Notes: generated from the sequence alone by a model not told the origin. Shown: positions 46,353 through 54,991, counted from the stretch's first letter. The stretch: DNA of 64,000 nucleotides from Acidovorax sp. sif1233 (GCF_019218755.1 NZ_JAHUWZ010000012.1:29627-93626); one strand, 5' to 3'. Translations and numbers: made by a program.

Positions 46353-47042
46353 TCACGCGGGGCTCATGCCCTGCCTATGCTTGGCGTCCGCTGCTTGCGG
46401 CGACGCCATGTAGGTCAGCAGTTCGCGCGCGGCATCGGCCTGCTGCGACAACGCGCCGATCCCGGCGGAAAACGTGGTCGTGATCTGGATGGCGGGCGGC
46501 AGCGGCCCGACGATGGTGATGCCCTGCACGTGCAGCAGCTCGCTCAGCTGCTGAAAACCGAGTTCCACCTCGCCCTTGGCCACCAGCGAGCCCACGGGCA
46601 CGCCGGGCGGGGCCTGCACCATGCGGCCGGCGATCTCATCAGCGATGCCCCAGCGCTCGAACAGTTTTGCCAGCGCCACGCCGCTCGGGCCGGTGGAATA
46701 GCTGATGCTGCGTGCCGCCAGCACGGCCTGGCGCACGGCGTCTTCGGAGCCGATGTCCGGCAGCGGCGCGCCTGCGGGCACGGCCACCGCCACGCCCGAC
46801 TGCACCAGGTCCACCACGCTGCCGGGCACGATGCAGCCGGCCGCCAGCAGCCTGGCGATGGCGTCGGAGGCGAGCACCACCACATCGAAGGCCTCGCCGG
46901 CCAGCACGCGCTGGGCGGCGTCCACGCCGCCCACGGCCTCGATGCTGGCGCGGTGACCGGTCGCCTGCTCATAGCCGGAGGTCAGCTCGGCCAGCACTTG
47001 GCGGGTGGCCATGGACGAGATTCCGCGAAGGTGTTGGGGCAT
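46353..47042 (-). CDS. Molybdate-binding-like substrate-binding domain protein without a signal peptide
   Basis: A 229-residue protein with a periplasmic-binding-protein fold of the ModA-like group: SSMATRQVLAELTSGYEQAT, FDVVVLASDAIARLL, STGPSGVALAKLFERWG and a C-terminal ELLTYMASPQAADA. No signal peptide or lipobox precedes it from either ATG, so it may be a cytoplasmic ligand-binding protein. It is first in the pmd-direction transcript and divergent from the LysR gene, with a palindrome between them. The ligand is unknown; a pathway intermediate is a guess. Confidence 0.7.
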   Translation of the reverse strand: MPQHLRGISSMATRQVLAELTSGYEQATGHRASIEAVGGVDAAQRVLAGEAFDVVVLASDAIARLLAAGCIVPGSVVDLVQSGVAVAVPAGAPLPDIGSEDAVRQAVLAARSISYSTGPSGVALAKLFERWGIADEIAGRMVQAPPGVPVGSLVAKGEVELGFQQLSELLHVQGITIVGPLPPAIQITTTFSAGIGALSQQADAARELLTYMASPQAADAKHRQGMSPA

Positions 47043-47151
47043 GGCGGGCGTCGATTGGAAAGGGGACAACAAGGCTGCGGCACAGGCGGCGGTGCCGCTG
47101 TGTAGGCCGATTCTGGGTGAAGGCAAGCTATACAAAAAGTAGGTACACCAT

Positions 47152-47177
47152 CTATCAGGTATATCATTTACCGATAG
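47152..47177. promoter_or_regulatory. Candidate LysR operator of the pmd cluster
   Basis: CTATC and GATAG arms (47152-47156 and 47173-47177) enclose an inner GGTA-N7-TACC palindrome (47158-47172), giving nested dyad symmetry over 26 bp. The inner part contains a T-N11-A spacing typical of LysR boxes. It lies 25 bp before the LysR ATG and about 110 bp upstream of the divergent gene. Confidence 0.6.
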
Positions 47178-47202
47178 GAAACACTCCCCTCTGTCGACCC
47201 CC

Positions 47203-48123
47203 ATGGACCTCAAGCAGCTGGAATACTTTGTGCGCGTGGCCGAGCTGGGCAGCTTCACCCGCGCGGCCGCCGCGCTGGACGTGGCGCAGTCGGCACTGAG
47301 CCGCCAGATCCGCCTGCTGGAGGTGGAGCTGCGCCAGAACCTGCTGGTGCGCAACGGCCGGGGTGCCACGCCCACCGAGGCGGGCAAGCTGCTGGTGGAG
47401 CACGGGCGCGGCATCCTGCACCAGATGGCGCGGGCGCGCGAAGACATGGACCGCATGCGCGGCGGGCTGTCGGGCCGCGTGGCCATCGGCCTGCCCAACA
47501 GCGTGGCGCGGGTGATGACGGTGCCGCTGACCCGCGCGTTCCGCCAGGAGCTGCCCGAGGCGCGCCTGTCCATCAGCGAGGGGCTCTCGGGCGCCATCCT
47601 GGAGGGGCTGGTCAGCGGGCGCCTGGACATCGTGGTGCTCTACAACGCCCAGCCCTCGCGCGACATCGACGTGTCGCACCTCATCGACGAAGACCTGGTG
47701 CTGGTGCGCGTGCGCCCGCCCGGCCTGGCCGAAGACCCGCCGCCCGGCCCCATCCCGCTGGCCGAGGTGGCGCGGCTGCCGCTGATCATCCCATCGCGCC
47801 CGAACGCCATCCGCATGCATGTGGAATCGGAAATGGCCAGCATCGGCTGCCGCCCCGAGGTGGCGCTGGAGATCGACGGCGTCTCCGCCATCCTGGACCT
47901 GGTGGCCGACGGCGCGGGCTGCGCGGTGCTGTCGCGCAATGCGCTGCTCAACTCGCCCCGGCCTTCGGCCTACACCGCCCAGGTCATCGGCACGCCCGGC
48001 AAGCCACCGCTGCGCATCGCGCTATCGCTGGCCACCAGCCTGCAGCGGCCGGCCACGCAGGTGCAAAAGGCGGCGCTGGACCTGATCCAGCGCACCGTGC
48101 CGCTGGTTTTCGAGCCTACCTAG
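47203..48123 (+). CDS. LysR-family regulator, probable activator of the pmd operon
   Basis: A 306-residue regulator. The DNA-binding domain reads MDLKQLEYFVRVAELGSFTR, AAAALDVAQSALSRQIRLLE; the effector domain begins about residue 92 with GRVAIGLPNSVARVM. It belongs to the CbbR/nitrogen-assimilation-control-like subgroup by its VELRQNLLVRNGRG segment. In Comamonas a LysR protein (PmdR) controls the pmd operon, and this gene is divergent from the pmd arm. Its 3' end overlaps the convergent dehydrogenase gene by 8 bp. Confidence 0.88.
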   Translation: MDLKQLEYFVRVAELGSFTRAAAALDVAQSALSRQIRLLEVELRQNLLVRNGRGATPTEAGKLLVEHGRGILHQMARAREDMDRMRGGLSGRVAIGLPNSVARVMTVPLTRAFRQELPEARLSISEGLSGAILEGLVSGRLDIVVLYNAQPSRDIDVSHLIDEDLVLVRVRPPGLAEDPPPGPIPLAEVARLPLIIPSRPNAIRMHVESEMASIGCRPEVALEIDGVSAILDLVADGAGCAVLSRNALLNSPRPSAYTAQVIGTPGKPPLRIALSLATSLQRPATQVQKAALDLIQRTVPLVFEPT

Positions 48124-49039
48124 AACGGTCCCCCGAGGGGGTTCGGGCCGCAAGCAAGGCATCCGCGTAGTCCTGCCAGCGCGCGCCTTGGGCCACGTCC
48201 GCAAACGCGCCCGTGGCGGCCAGGTCGGCCACCCACTGCTGCTTGGCGGCAATGGCCGATGCCATCACGGGCTCCATGCCCGCTTCGCGCACGGTGTGGG
48301 CGGACTCGCGCATTTCCTCCGCGCGGCGCTGGCCGTGCTGCACCACGCGGCTCAGGAAGTACGCGCCCTGCGCGCTCCAGTCGATGCCGGGAAAGGTCTC
48401 TTGCAGCGTGGGCAGCACCTGGTCTTCCACACCGTAGTGGCGGGCCGTGGCGTAGCTCTCGGCCACCAGCGCCTCCAGGCCCTTGATCATGATGCTGCGG
48501 CACATCTTGATGGCGCTGGCGATGCCCAGTTGCGCGCTCACCGGCTTGGCATCCATGCCCCAGCGGCCCAGCACCTCCGCCAGCGCGGCGGCCTGTGCGC
48601 CGCCCAGCAGCATGGGAACGCGGATGCCATGGGGCGGCACCGAGGTCATCACGCCCGCCTCCACGTAGTGCGCGCCGCGCGCATCCACCAGCGCGGCCGC
48701 CTGCTGCTTGGTGCCGGGCGATGCGGAATTCAGGTCGAGGAACACCGTGCCCGCGCGCAGGTGCGGTGCGGCCGCTGCGGCCACGGCCAGCGTGCTGGAG
48801 GCAGTGACGGCCGAGATGACAAGGTCCGAGCGCCCGCACAGCTCGCGCACCGAGGCCGTGGCCACGACGCCCGCCCGGTCTGCGTGCGCGCGCTCTGCGG
48901 ACGCTGTGCGATCGTCCCCGAACTTCAGGTCCCAGGCAGCGATGCTCGCCACGCCCGGCCGGCCCTTGAGGCCCGTGCCGAAAATCTTGCCCACCTCGCC
49001 GTAGCCAATGAGGCCGATGTGTTCAATCTGCAGGTTCAT
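48116..49039 (-). CDS. NAD(P)-binding DUF1932-domain dehydrogenase
   Basis: A 307-residue protein related to 6-phosphogluconate/3-hydroxyisobutyrate dehydrogenases. The N-terminal Rossmann motif is IGLIGYGEVGKIFGTGL. A DUF1932 helical C-terminal domain begins near residue 190 (IKMCRSIMIKGLEALVAES), with the Lys equivalent to the catalytic Lys of the family. The substrate is unknown. It is the last gene of the livKHMGF-Bug transcript within an aromatic-acid island, so a hydroxy-acid from lignin monomers is possible. It overlaps the end of the convergent LysR gene. Confidence 0.75.
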   Translation of the reverse strand: MNLQIEHIGLIGYGEVGKIFGTGLKGRPGVASIAAWDLKFGDDRTASAERAHADRAGVVATASVRELCGRSDLVISAVTASSTLAVAAAAAPHLRAGTVFLDLNSASPGTKQQAAALVDARGAHYVEAGVMTSVPPHGIRVPMLLGGAQAAALAEVLGRWGMDAKPVSAQLGIASAIKMCRSIMIKGLEALVAESYATARHYGVEDQVLPTLQETFPGIDWSAQGAYFLSRVVQHGQRRAEEMRESAHTVREAGMEPVMASAIAAKQQWVADLAATGAFADVAQGARWQDYADALLAARTPSGDRSR

Positions 49040-49095
49040 CTTTTGCCTCCGTGTCGACGCTGCCCCCGGGCGCACCATGCGCCTTGCGGAGCGCC

Positions 49096-50076
49096 CTACT
49101 GCCGCGCGATCTTGGCCCGGGCGATCACATCGGCCCAGCGCCGCGCGTCGGCCGCCAGGTGTTCGCTGGCCTGCGCGGGTGTGCTGCCCTGGGCCTGCAG
49201 GTTCAGCTCCAGCAGGCGTTTTTTCACGTCGGGCTGGGCCAGGGCCGCCTGCACTTCGCGCGAGAGCCGCTCCACCACGGCGGGCGGTGTGCGCGCGGGC
49301 ACGGCCAGGCCGTTCCAGGACGTGACGTTGAAGCCCTCCAGCGGGCCGCCGCTTTCGCGCACCGTGGGCACACCGGGCAGCTGCGGCGCGCGCCGGGCGC
49401 CCAGCACGGCCAGCGGGCGCAGGGCCTTGGCGGCGACCTGCGGCATCAGAGCGCCGAGGATGTCCACCATGGCGTCCACCTCGCCGCCGCGCACGGCCGT
49501 GATGACCGGCGGCGTGCCGTTGAAGGGCACCACCTGGGCGTCGATGCCGGCAGTCACCTTGAAGAGCTCGGCCGCCAGGTTCTGCGTGGTGCCGATCTGC
49601 GGCGTGCCGATGTTGAGCTTGCCCGGGTGGGCGCGGCCATAGGCCAGCAGGTCCGCCAGGGTGGAAAAGCGCCCGCCTTCGCGCACGACGATCGCGAGGT
49701 CGAAGGTGGCCAGCAGGGACACCGGCGCGAAGTCCTTAAGGGTGTCGAAAGGCAGCGAATGGAACAGCGCGGCGCTCACCGCCGTGCCGCTGCTGATGAG
49801 CAGCAGCGTGTGGCCGTCGGGCTCAGCACGCGCCACCAGTTCGCCCGCCACCACGCCGCCGGCGCTGGGCTTGTTCTCGATCACCACGCTCTGCCCCAGG
49901 GGGCCCGCGATTTTCTGGCCCACCGTGCGCGCCGTGATGTCGGCCGCGCCGCCCGCGGCGTTGGGCACCACGATGCGGAGGGGGCGCGAGGGGAACGCCG
50001 GCTGCTGCGCCTGGCTCCCGGCCGCGAAAGGCACGGCGCACAACGCCAGCAGGGTTCTGCGGTGCAGGAAGGCCAT
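49096..50076 (-). CDS. Bug-family (TctC-type) periplasmic solute receptor in the liv operon
   Basis: A 326-residue receptor with a signal peptide ending near AAGSQAQ (residues 18-24). The mature part opens PAFPSRPLRIVVPNAAGGAA, with VVIENKPSAGGVVAGELVA and VPTVRESGGPLEGFNVTSWN as Bug landmarks. The ATG lies 7 bp after the livF stop, so it is part of the ABC-importer transcript although its family works with other transporters. The ligand is unknown, probably an aromatic or dicarboxylic acid. Confidence 0.88.
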   Translation of the reverse strand: MAFLHRRTLLALCAVPFAAGSQAQQPAFPSRPLRIVVPNAAGGAADITARTVGQKIAGPLGQSVVIENKPSAGGVVAGELVARAEPDGHTLLLISSGTAVSAALFHSLPFDTLKDFAPVSLLATFDLAIVVREGGRFSTLADLLAYGRAHPGKLNIGTPQIGTTQNLAAELFKVTAGIDAQVVPFNGTPPVITAVRGGEVDAMVDILGALMPQVAAKALRPLAVLGARRAPQLPGVPTVRESGGPLEGFNVTSWNGLAVPARTPPAVVERLSREVQAALAQPDVKKRLLELNLQAQGSTPAQASEHLAADARRWADVIARAKIARQ

Positions 50077-50083
50077 GGCGGAT

Positions 50084-50809
50084 CTACCGCGCCACGCCCA
50101 GCAGGCGGCCGAGCAGCTCGGGCTGCGCCTGCAGCTCGGCGGCCGTGCCGGTGTGCACCACGGTCCCCCGGTCCAGCACGGCGGCCTGGTCGGAGATCGC
50201 CAGGATGGCCTGCGGGTGTTGCTCCACGATGATGGCCGACAGGCCTTCTTCGCGCGTGATGCGGCGGATGGCGCGCAGCAGCTCTTCCACGATGATGGGC
50301 GCCAGGCCTTCGAGCGGCTCGTCGAGCAGCAGCAGGCGCGGGTTGAGCACCAGCGCGCGGCCCACGGCCAGCATCTGCTGCTCGCCGCCCGACAGCTGCG
50401 TGCCCAGGTTGGTCTTGCGTTCGGCCAGGCGCGGAAACATTTCGTACACGCGCTCTGGGGTCCAGGGCCGGGCACTGGAACCCTTGCGGCCGGGGCGCGC
50501 CACGGCCGTGAGGTTCTCGTGCACCGTGAGCGACTTGAAGATGTTGCGCTCTTGCGGCACCCAGCCGATGCCCGCCGCCGCGCGCTCGTGCGAGGGCAGC
50601 CTGTGCAGCACGGCACCGCCCAGCGACACGCTGCCGCCATGCTGGCGCGTGGCCCCCGCCAGGGTGTTGATGAGCGTGGTCTTGCCGGTGCCGTTGCGGC
50701 CCAGCAGCGCCAGGGTGTCGCCCTCGGCCAGCGAGAGGGAGATGCCTTGCAGCACCACGGCCTCGCCGTAGCCCGCGCTGAGGCCTTCGATCTTCAACAG
50801 CTCAGGCAT
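50084..50809 (-). CDS. livF: ABC transporter ATP-binding protein, LivF type
   Basis: A 241-residue ATPase of a branched-chain-amino-acid-type importer. Walker A is GRNGTGKTT, the signature LSGGEQQMLAVGRAL, Walker B LLLLDEPLEGLAP and the switch His lies in VEQHPQ. The start at MPELLKIEGLSAGYG is preferred because a GGGGAGG lies 6 bases ahead; an ATG two codons earlier would abut it. It overlaps the end of livG by 8 bp. Confidence 0.93.
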   Translation of the reverse strand: MPELLKIEGLSAGYGEAVVLQGISLSLAEGDTLALLGRNGTGKTTLINTLAGATRQHGGSVSLGGAVLHRLPSHERAAAGIGWVPQERNIFKSLTVHENLTAVARPGRKGSSARPWTPERVYEMFPRLAERKTNLGTQLSGGEQQMLAVGRALVLNPRLLLLDEPLEGLAPIIVEELLRAIRRITREEGLSAIIVEQHPQAILAISDQAAVLDRGTVVHTGTAAELQAQPELLGRLLGVAR

Positions 50810-51575
50810 GCGCATCCTCCCCATGCCCCAGGTACACGGCCTTCACCTGCGGGTCGTTGGCAATCGTGTCCGGGTCACCCTCGGTGAGCACCGTGCCGTT
50901 GACCAGCACCGTCATGCGGTTGGCAAAGCTGAAAACCAGGTCCATATCGTGTTCGATCAACAGTACCGAGACATCGGCGGGCAGTGCCGCCACGGTCTGC
51001 AGCAGTTCTTCGCGTTCGCCCGCAGGCACGCCGGCCACGGGTTCATCCAGCAGCAGCACGCGCGGTTCGCAGGCCAGGGCGATCGCGATCTCCAGCAGGC
51101 GGCGCTTGCCGTAGGCCAGCACGCGCGTTTCCTCGGCCATCACGGAGGTCAGGTGGAACTGCTCGAGCAGTTGCTCGCAGCGCTCGGTGACCGCACGGCG
51201 CGCGCCCAGCGGCTGCCACCATTTGCCGCCCAGGCCCTGGTGCTGCGACACGGTGAGCGCCAGGGTTTCCAGCGGCGTGAGGCTGTCGAACAGCTGGTTG
51301 ATCTGGAAGGTGCGCACCATGCCGCGCGCCACGCGCTGGTGCGGCGCCAGGCGCGTGATGTCCTGCCCTTCGAGCACGATGGAGCCTTCGGTGGGCTCCA
51401 GCACGCCGGTCAGCAGGTTGATCAGCGTGGTCTTGCCCGCGCCGTTGGGGCCGATGAGCGCATGGCGTGCACCCTTTTTCAGATCGAGCGTGACGTTGTT
51501 CGTGGCCGTGATGCCGCCGAAGCGCTTGACCAGTCCCTGCGCCGACAGCACGGTGGTGGAGGTTGTCGTGTTCAT
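50802..51575 (-). CDS. livG: ABC transporter ATP-binding protein, LivG type
   Basis: A 257-residue ATPase. Walker A GPNGAGKTT is followed by LTGVLEPTEGSIVLEGQDIT and the Q-loop RTFQINQLF. The signature region is unusual: VLAYGKRRLLEIAIALAC in place of LSxGxQ, as is common in LivG. Walker B LLLDEPVAGVPAGE is Liv-typical. It pairs with LivF and overlaps it. Confidence 0.93.
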   Translation of the reverse strand: MNTTTSTTVLSAQGLVKRFGGITATNNVTLDLKKGARHALIGPNGAGKTTLINLLTGVLEPTEGSIVLEGQDITRLAPHQRVARGMVRTFQINQLFDSLTPLETLALTVSQHQGLGGKWWQPLGARRAVTERCEQLLEQFHLTSVMAEETRVLAYGKRRLLEIAIALACEPRVLLLDEPVAGVPAGEREELLQTVAALPADVSVLLIEHDMDLVFSFANRMTVLVNGTVLTEGDPDTIANDPQVKAVYLGHGEDAHA

Positions 51576-51576
51576 A

Positions 51577-52572
51577 TCAATGGCCTCCCGCGCTGGAGCT
51601 GGCGCCGGGCTTGCGCCCGGCGCGGAACCAGGTCCAGGGGCGGAACAGGCGGTCGCGCCCGACCAGCACCAGCACCACGAGGAACAGGCCGATCCAGAAC
51701 GTCCAGTACTGCGGCGTGACGGAGGAGATCACGTCCTGCAGCAGCTTGAAGCCCACGGCGCCCAGGATGCCGCCGTAGAGCCAGCCCACGCCGCCGATCA
51801 CGAGGATCAGCATCACGTCGGCCGAGCGGTGGAACTCGAACAGGTCGAGCGACGCAAAGCCCGTGGTCTGCGTGAGCAGCGCGCCCGCGGCGCCCGCCAG
51901 TGCGGCGGCCAGCGTGTACACCTGCGCCAGCTTGGCCGTGACGGGGATGCCGATGGCCATGGCGCGCAGCCGGTTGTCGCGGATGGCCTTGAGCGTGGCG
52001 CCGAACGGCGACTGCACGATGCGCCGCGCGATGAGGAAGAACACCAGCAGCACGGTGAGCGAATACCACGCCGCCGTGCGCCCGTATAGGTCGAACTCGA
52101 ACTGGCCGAGCACCGGGCCCATCACCACGCCCTGCAGGCCGTCGGCACCGCCGGTCAGCCAGTCGAGCTTGTTGGCCAGCTCCAGCATGATGAGGCCCAC
52201 GCCCAGCGTGACCATGAGCCGCGTGAGGTCGGTGCCGCGCATGATGGTGAGCGAGGCCACCGCCCCCAGCACCGTGGCCGCCGCGATGCCCACCGCCAGG
52301 CCCACCAGCGGGTCGGGCATCACGTGCTTGGCGAACAGCGCCGCCGCATAGCCGCCCAGGCCGAAGAAGGCCGCATGGCCCAGCGACACGATGCCGGTGT
52401 AGCCCAGGATCAGGTCCAGCGACAGGGCGAACAGCGCCACGATGGCGATCTCGTTGATGATGAGCGCATGGCTGGGCAGCGCCAGCGGCGCCACGAAGGC
52501 CAGGATCCAGAAGATGGGTTCCCACCAGCGAAAGCGCCGGGCCTTCAAGAGGATGGAGGTCTGAGCGTTCAT
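51577..52572 (-). CDS. livM: ABC transporter permease, LivM type
   Basis: A 331-residue inner-membrane permease with about nine or ten helices. LivM landmarks: FALSLDLILGYTGIVSLGHA then AFFGLGGYAAALFAKHV, MRGTDLTRLMVTLGVGLIML, and the EAA-like loop FGATLKAIRDNRLRAMAIGI. It ends with a short basic cytoplasmic tail. The ATG at MNAQTSILL overlaps the livH stop region; a start 8 codons earlier is possible. It forms the channel with LivH. Confidence 0.92.
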   Translation of the reverse strand: MNAQTSILLKARRFRWWEPIFWILAFVAPLALPSHALIINEIAIVALFALSLDLILGYTGIVSLGHAAFFGLGGYAAALFAKHVMPDPLVGLAVGIAAATVLGAVASLTIMRGTDLTRLMVTLGVGLIMLELANKLDWLTGGADGLQGVVMGPVLGQFEFDLYGRTAAWYSLTVLLVFFLIARRIVQSPFGATLKAIRDNRLRAMAIGIPVTAKLAQVYTLAAALAGAAGALLTQTTGFASLDLFEFHRSADVMLILVIGGVGWLYGGILGAVGFKLLQDVISSVTPQYWTFWIGLFLVVLVLVGRDRLFRPWTWFRAGRKPGASSSAGGH

Positions 52573-52573
52573 C

Positions 52574-53446
52574 TCATTTCCCTCCCTTGCGGACAAACAG
52601 GCCCTGGGGCCGCCAGATCAAAATCACGATCATGAGGCTGTACACGATGAAGGCACCCAGCTTGGGGATGTAGTACTTGCCCGCCACGTCGGCGATGCCC
52701 AGCAGCAGCGCGGCCAGCAGCGGGCCGGTGATGGACGAGGTGCCGCCCACCGCCACCACGATCAAAAAGTAGATCATGAACTTGAGCGGAAAGCTCGGGT
52801 CCAGCCCCAGCACCTCGGCGCCCAGCGCTCCGCCCAGCCCCGCCAGGCCCGAACCAAACGCGAAGGTGGACAAAAACACGATGTTCACGTTGATGCCCAT
52901 GCCGGCGGCCACGCGCTGGTCGTCCACGCTGGCGCGCAGGCGGCTGCCGAAGCGGGTCCTGGCCAGCACGTACTGCAGCCCTACCGTGAGCGCCGCGCAC
53001 ACCGCGATGATGAACAGCCGGTAGTGCCCCATGCCCAGCATGAAGGCGCCGCTGCCGATCTCGGTGCGGCCCTTGAGCCATTCGGGCAGCTGCATGATCT
53101 GCTGGGTGGAGCCCACAAAGTAGTCCACGCTGGCCACGGCCATGAAGACCAGCCCGATGGAGAACAGCACCTGGTCCAGGTGCGCCTTGTTGTAGAGCGG
53201 CCGGTACAGCGTGCGCTCCAGCACCGCCCCCAGCAACGCCGTGCCGACAAAGGCCAGAGGCAGGCACACCAGAAACGGCACGCCCAGCCGCTGCATCAGC
53301 AGCACCGTGATGTACCCGCCCGCCATGGCAAAGGCACCGTGCGCCAGGTTGATGAAGTTCATCAACCCCATGGTCACGGCCAGGCCCACCGCCAGGATGA
53401 ACAGCAGCATGCCGTAGGCAACGCCGTCGAAAAGAATGGTCAGCAT
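52574..53446 (-). CDS. livH: ABC transporter permease, LivH type
   Basis: A 290-residue permease with about eight helices. LivH landmarks: ILAVGLAVTMGLMNFINLAH, GAFAMAGGYITVLLMQRLG, and ASVDDQRVAAGMGINVNIVF in the EAA-like loop. It is separated from livK upstream by 334 bp of repeat-rich DNA, so livHMGF may have its own promoter or depend on readthrough. Confidence 0.92.
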   Translation of the reverse strand: MLTILFDGVAYGMLLFILAVGLAVTMGLMNFINLAHGAFAMAGGYITVLLMQRLGVPFLVCLPLAFVGTALLGAVLERTLYRPLYNKAHLDQVLFSIGLVFMAVASVDYFVGSTQQIMQLPEWLKGRTEIGSGAFMLGMGHYRLFIIAVCAALTVGLQYVLARTRFGSRLRASVDDQRVAAGMGINVNIVFLSTFAFGSGLAGLGGALGAEVLGLDPSFPLKFMIYFLIVVAVGGTSSITGPLLAALLLGIADVAGKYYIPKLGAFIVYSLMIVILIWRPQGLFVRKGGK

Positions 53447-53501
53447 GAAATCACTTCAATGAAGACGAACAAGAGTCATGGGCTCGTGCACGGCGCCCTG
53501 G

Positions 53502-53594
53502 CTTCGGCAGGCTCAGCCTGAACGGGTGGTCCCTCTCCACAAGCTCAGCCTGAACGGTGACGCCCTGGCTTCGACATGCTCAGCCCGAACGGGT
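53502..53594 (+). repeat. Three copies of dispersed repeat family C
   Basis: CTTCGGCAGGCTCAGCCTGA-ACGGG (53502-53526), CCACAAGCTCAGCCTGAACG (53537-53556) and CTTCGACATGCTCAGCCCGA-ACGGG (53570-53594) share the core GCTCAGCC(T/C)GAACGG. The same module appears inverted between corA and mtnN. Confidence 0.8.
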
Positions 53595-53692
53595 GGAGGA
53601 AAGAGGGCCACCGACCCCAAAAACTGGCACGCCCCACACCGGATGGAAAACCGCCCCCGCCCGCAACAACCGGCGCGCCCCAGGCCAGTGCC

Positions 53693-53772
53693 ACCGTGGA
53701 ACTGGCTTCGCCAGGCCACGGGTGGCGTCCCCCTCCGGGGGAAGGCGCGAAGCGACTCAGGGGGGCTTCCTA
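53693..53772 (+). repeat. Dispersed repeat, family B, copy 3
   Basis: It starts CCGTGGAACTGGCTTCGCCA, continues GGCGTCCCCCTCCGGGGGAA (a G/C hairpin), and ends GGCGCGAAGCGACTCAGGGG. It matches the copies beside fadD and corA. It lies just past the livK stop codon. Confidence 0.75.
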
Positions 53773-53780
53773 TCCCGGGG

Positions 53781-54968
53781 TTACTTGGTTTTTCCGGGGT
53801 CCTTCACATCCTTGATCACATCGAACTCCACGTTGTACAGCTGCCCATTCACGCGCTCCACCTTGCGCAGGTACACGTTCTGCACGATGTCGCGGGTCTG
53901 CGCGTCGATGAACACCGGGCCGCGCGGGCTTTCAAAAACCTGGCCCTTCATGGCGGCCAGCAGCGCGTCGCCACCACCCGCGCCCTTGGTGGTGCGCAGC
54001 GCTTCGTAGATCACGCGCATGCCGTCGTAGCCGCCCACGGCCATGAAGTTGGGGCGCAGGCCCTTGTTGGCCTTCTCGAAGGCATCCACGAACTTCTTGT
54101 TCAGCGGCGAGGGGTGCGCGGCCGAGTAGTGGTGCGAGGTGACCACGCCCAGGGCGCCGTCGCCCATGTCGTTGAGCTGGTCGTCATCGGTCACGTCGCC
54201 AGTGGCGATGAGCTTGATGCCGGCCTTGTCCATGCCGCGTTCCAGGAACTGCTTCATCACCGCGGCGCCCGCGCCCGAGGGCACGAACACGAACAGCGCG
54301 TCGGGCTTGGCGTCGCGCACCTTCTGCAGGAAGGGCGCGAAGTCGGGGTTGCGCAGCGGCACGCGCAGGGCCTCGGTCACCTGGCCGCCGTTGAACGTGA
54401 GGCGCTGGTTGAAGTACTTCTCGGCGTCGATGCCGGGGCCATAGTCGCTCACCAGCGTCACCACCTTCTTGATGCCGTTCTTGGGCGCCCAGTCGGCCAG
54501 GGCCACCGACACCTGGGGCAGCGTGAAGCTGCTGCGCACCACGTAGGGCGATGCCTCGGTGATGCTCGACGTGGCGGCCGCCATCACCACCAGCGGGGTC
54601 TTGGACTGCGTGGCCAGCGGCGCCGTGGCCATGGCCGACGGCGTGATGCCCATGCCGGCGAGCACGTTCACCTTCTCGTTCACCACCAGTTCCTGGGCCA
54701 GGCGGCGCGTCACGTCGGGCAGGCTGGTGTCGTCCTTGATGATGAGCTGCACCTTCTTGCCGGCCACGGTGTCGCCGTTCTGCGCCATGTAGAGCTTGGC
54801 GGCGGCCTCGATCTGGCGCCCCGTGGTGGCCTGCTGGCCTGTCATGGGCAGGATGAGGCCGATCTTGAAGACGTTGTCCTGCGCCGACGCGGGCACGGCG
54901 GCCAGGAGGCCTGCGGACAAAGCCAGGGCGGCAGCGGCCGAGGCGCGAAGAAGGTGGCGTTTTTGCAT
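53781..54968 (-). CDS. livK: Branched-chain-type ABC transporter substrate-binding protein
   Basis: A 395-residue periplasmic binding protein with a Sec signal peptide (hydrophobic core about 8-24, cleavage near PASAQ). The Leu/Ile/Val-binding fold begins FKIGLILPMTGQQATTGRQI. Later landmarks are AAATSSITEASPYVVRSSFT and GYDGMRVIYEALRTTKGAGG. In aromatic clusters these receptors often bind aromatic acids. A TGTATACA site 24-31 bp upstream of the ATG is shared with vanA and the gntR gene, so vanillate or a relative is the likely ligand. AGGAGAC precedes the ATG. Confidence 0.9.
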   Translation of the reverse strand: MQKRHLLRASAAAALALSAGLLAAVPASAQDNVFKIGLILPMTGQQATTGRQIEAAAKLYMAQNGDTVAGKKVQLIIKDDTSLPDVTRRLAQELVVNEKVNVLAGMGITPSAMATAPLATQSKTPLVVMAAATSSITEASPYVVRSSFTLPQVSVALADWAPKNGIKKVVTLVSDYGPGIDAEKYFNQRLTFNGGQVTEALRVPLRNPDFAPFLQKVRDAKPDALFVFVPSGAGAAVMKQFLERGMDKAGIKLIATGDVTDDDQLNDMGDGALGVVTSHHYSAAHPSPLNKKFVDAFEKANKGLRPNFMAVGGYDGMRVIYEALRTTKGAGGGDALLAAMKGQVFESPRGPVFIDAQTRDIVQNVYLRKVERVNGQLYNVEFDVIKDVKDPGKTK

Positions 54969-54991
54969 CGTTGTCTCCTGTGGAATGTCGT

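Larger units (their letters stand above)
53447..53780. other. 334-bp repeat-filled gap between livK and livH
   Basis: No gene. It holds three copies of repeat family C and one of family B, annotated separately. This gap interrupts the liv operon; the repeats form several hairpins that could set livK mRNA above livHMGF mRNA, as is usual for binding proteins. Confidence 0.6.
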
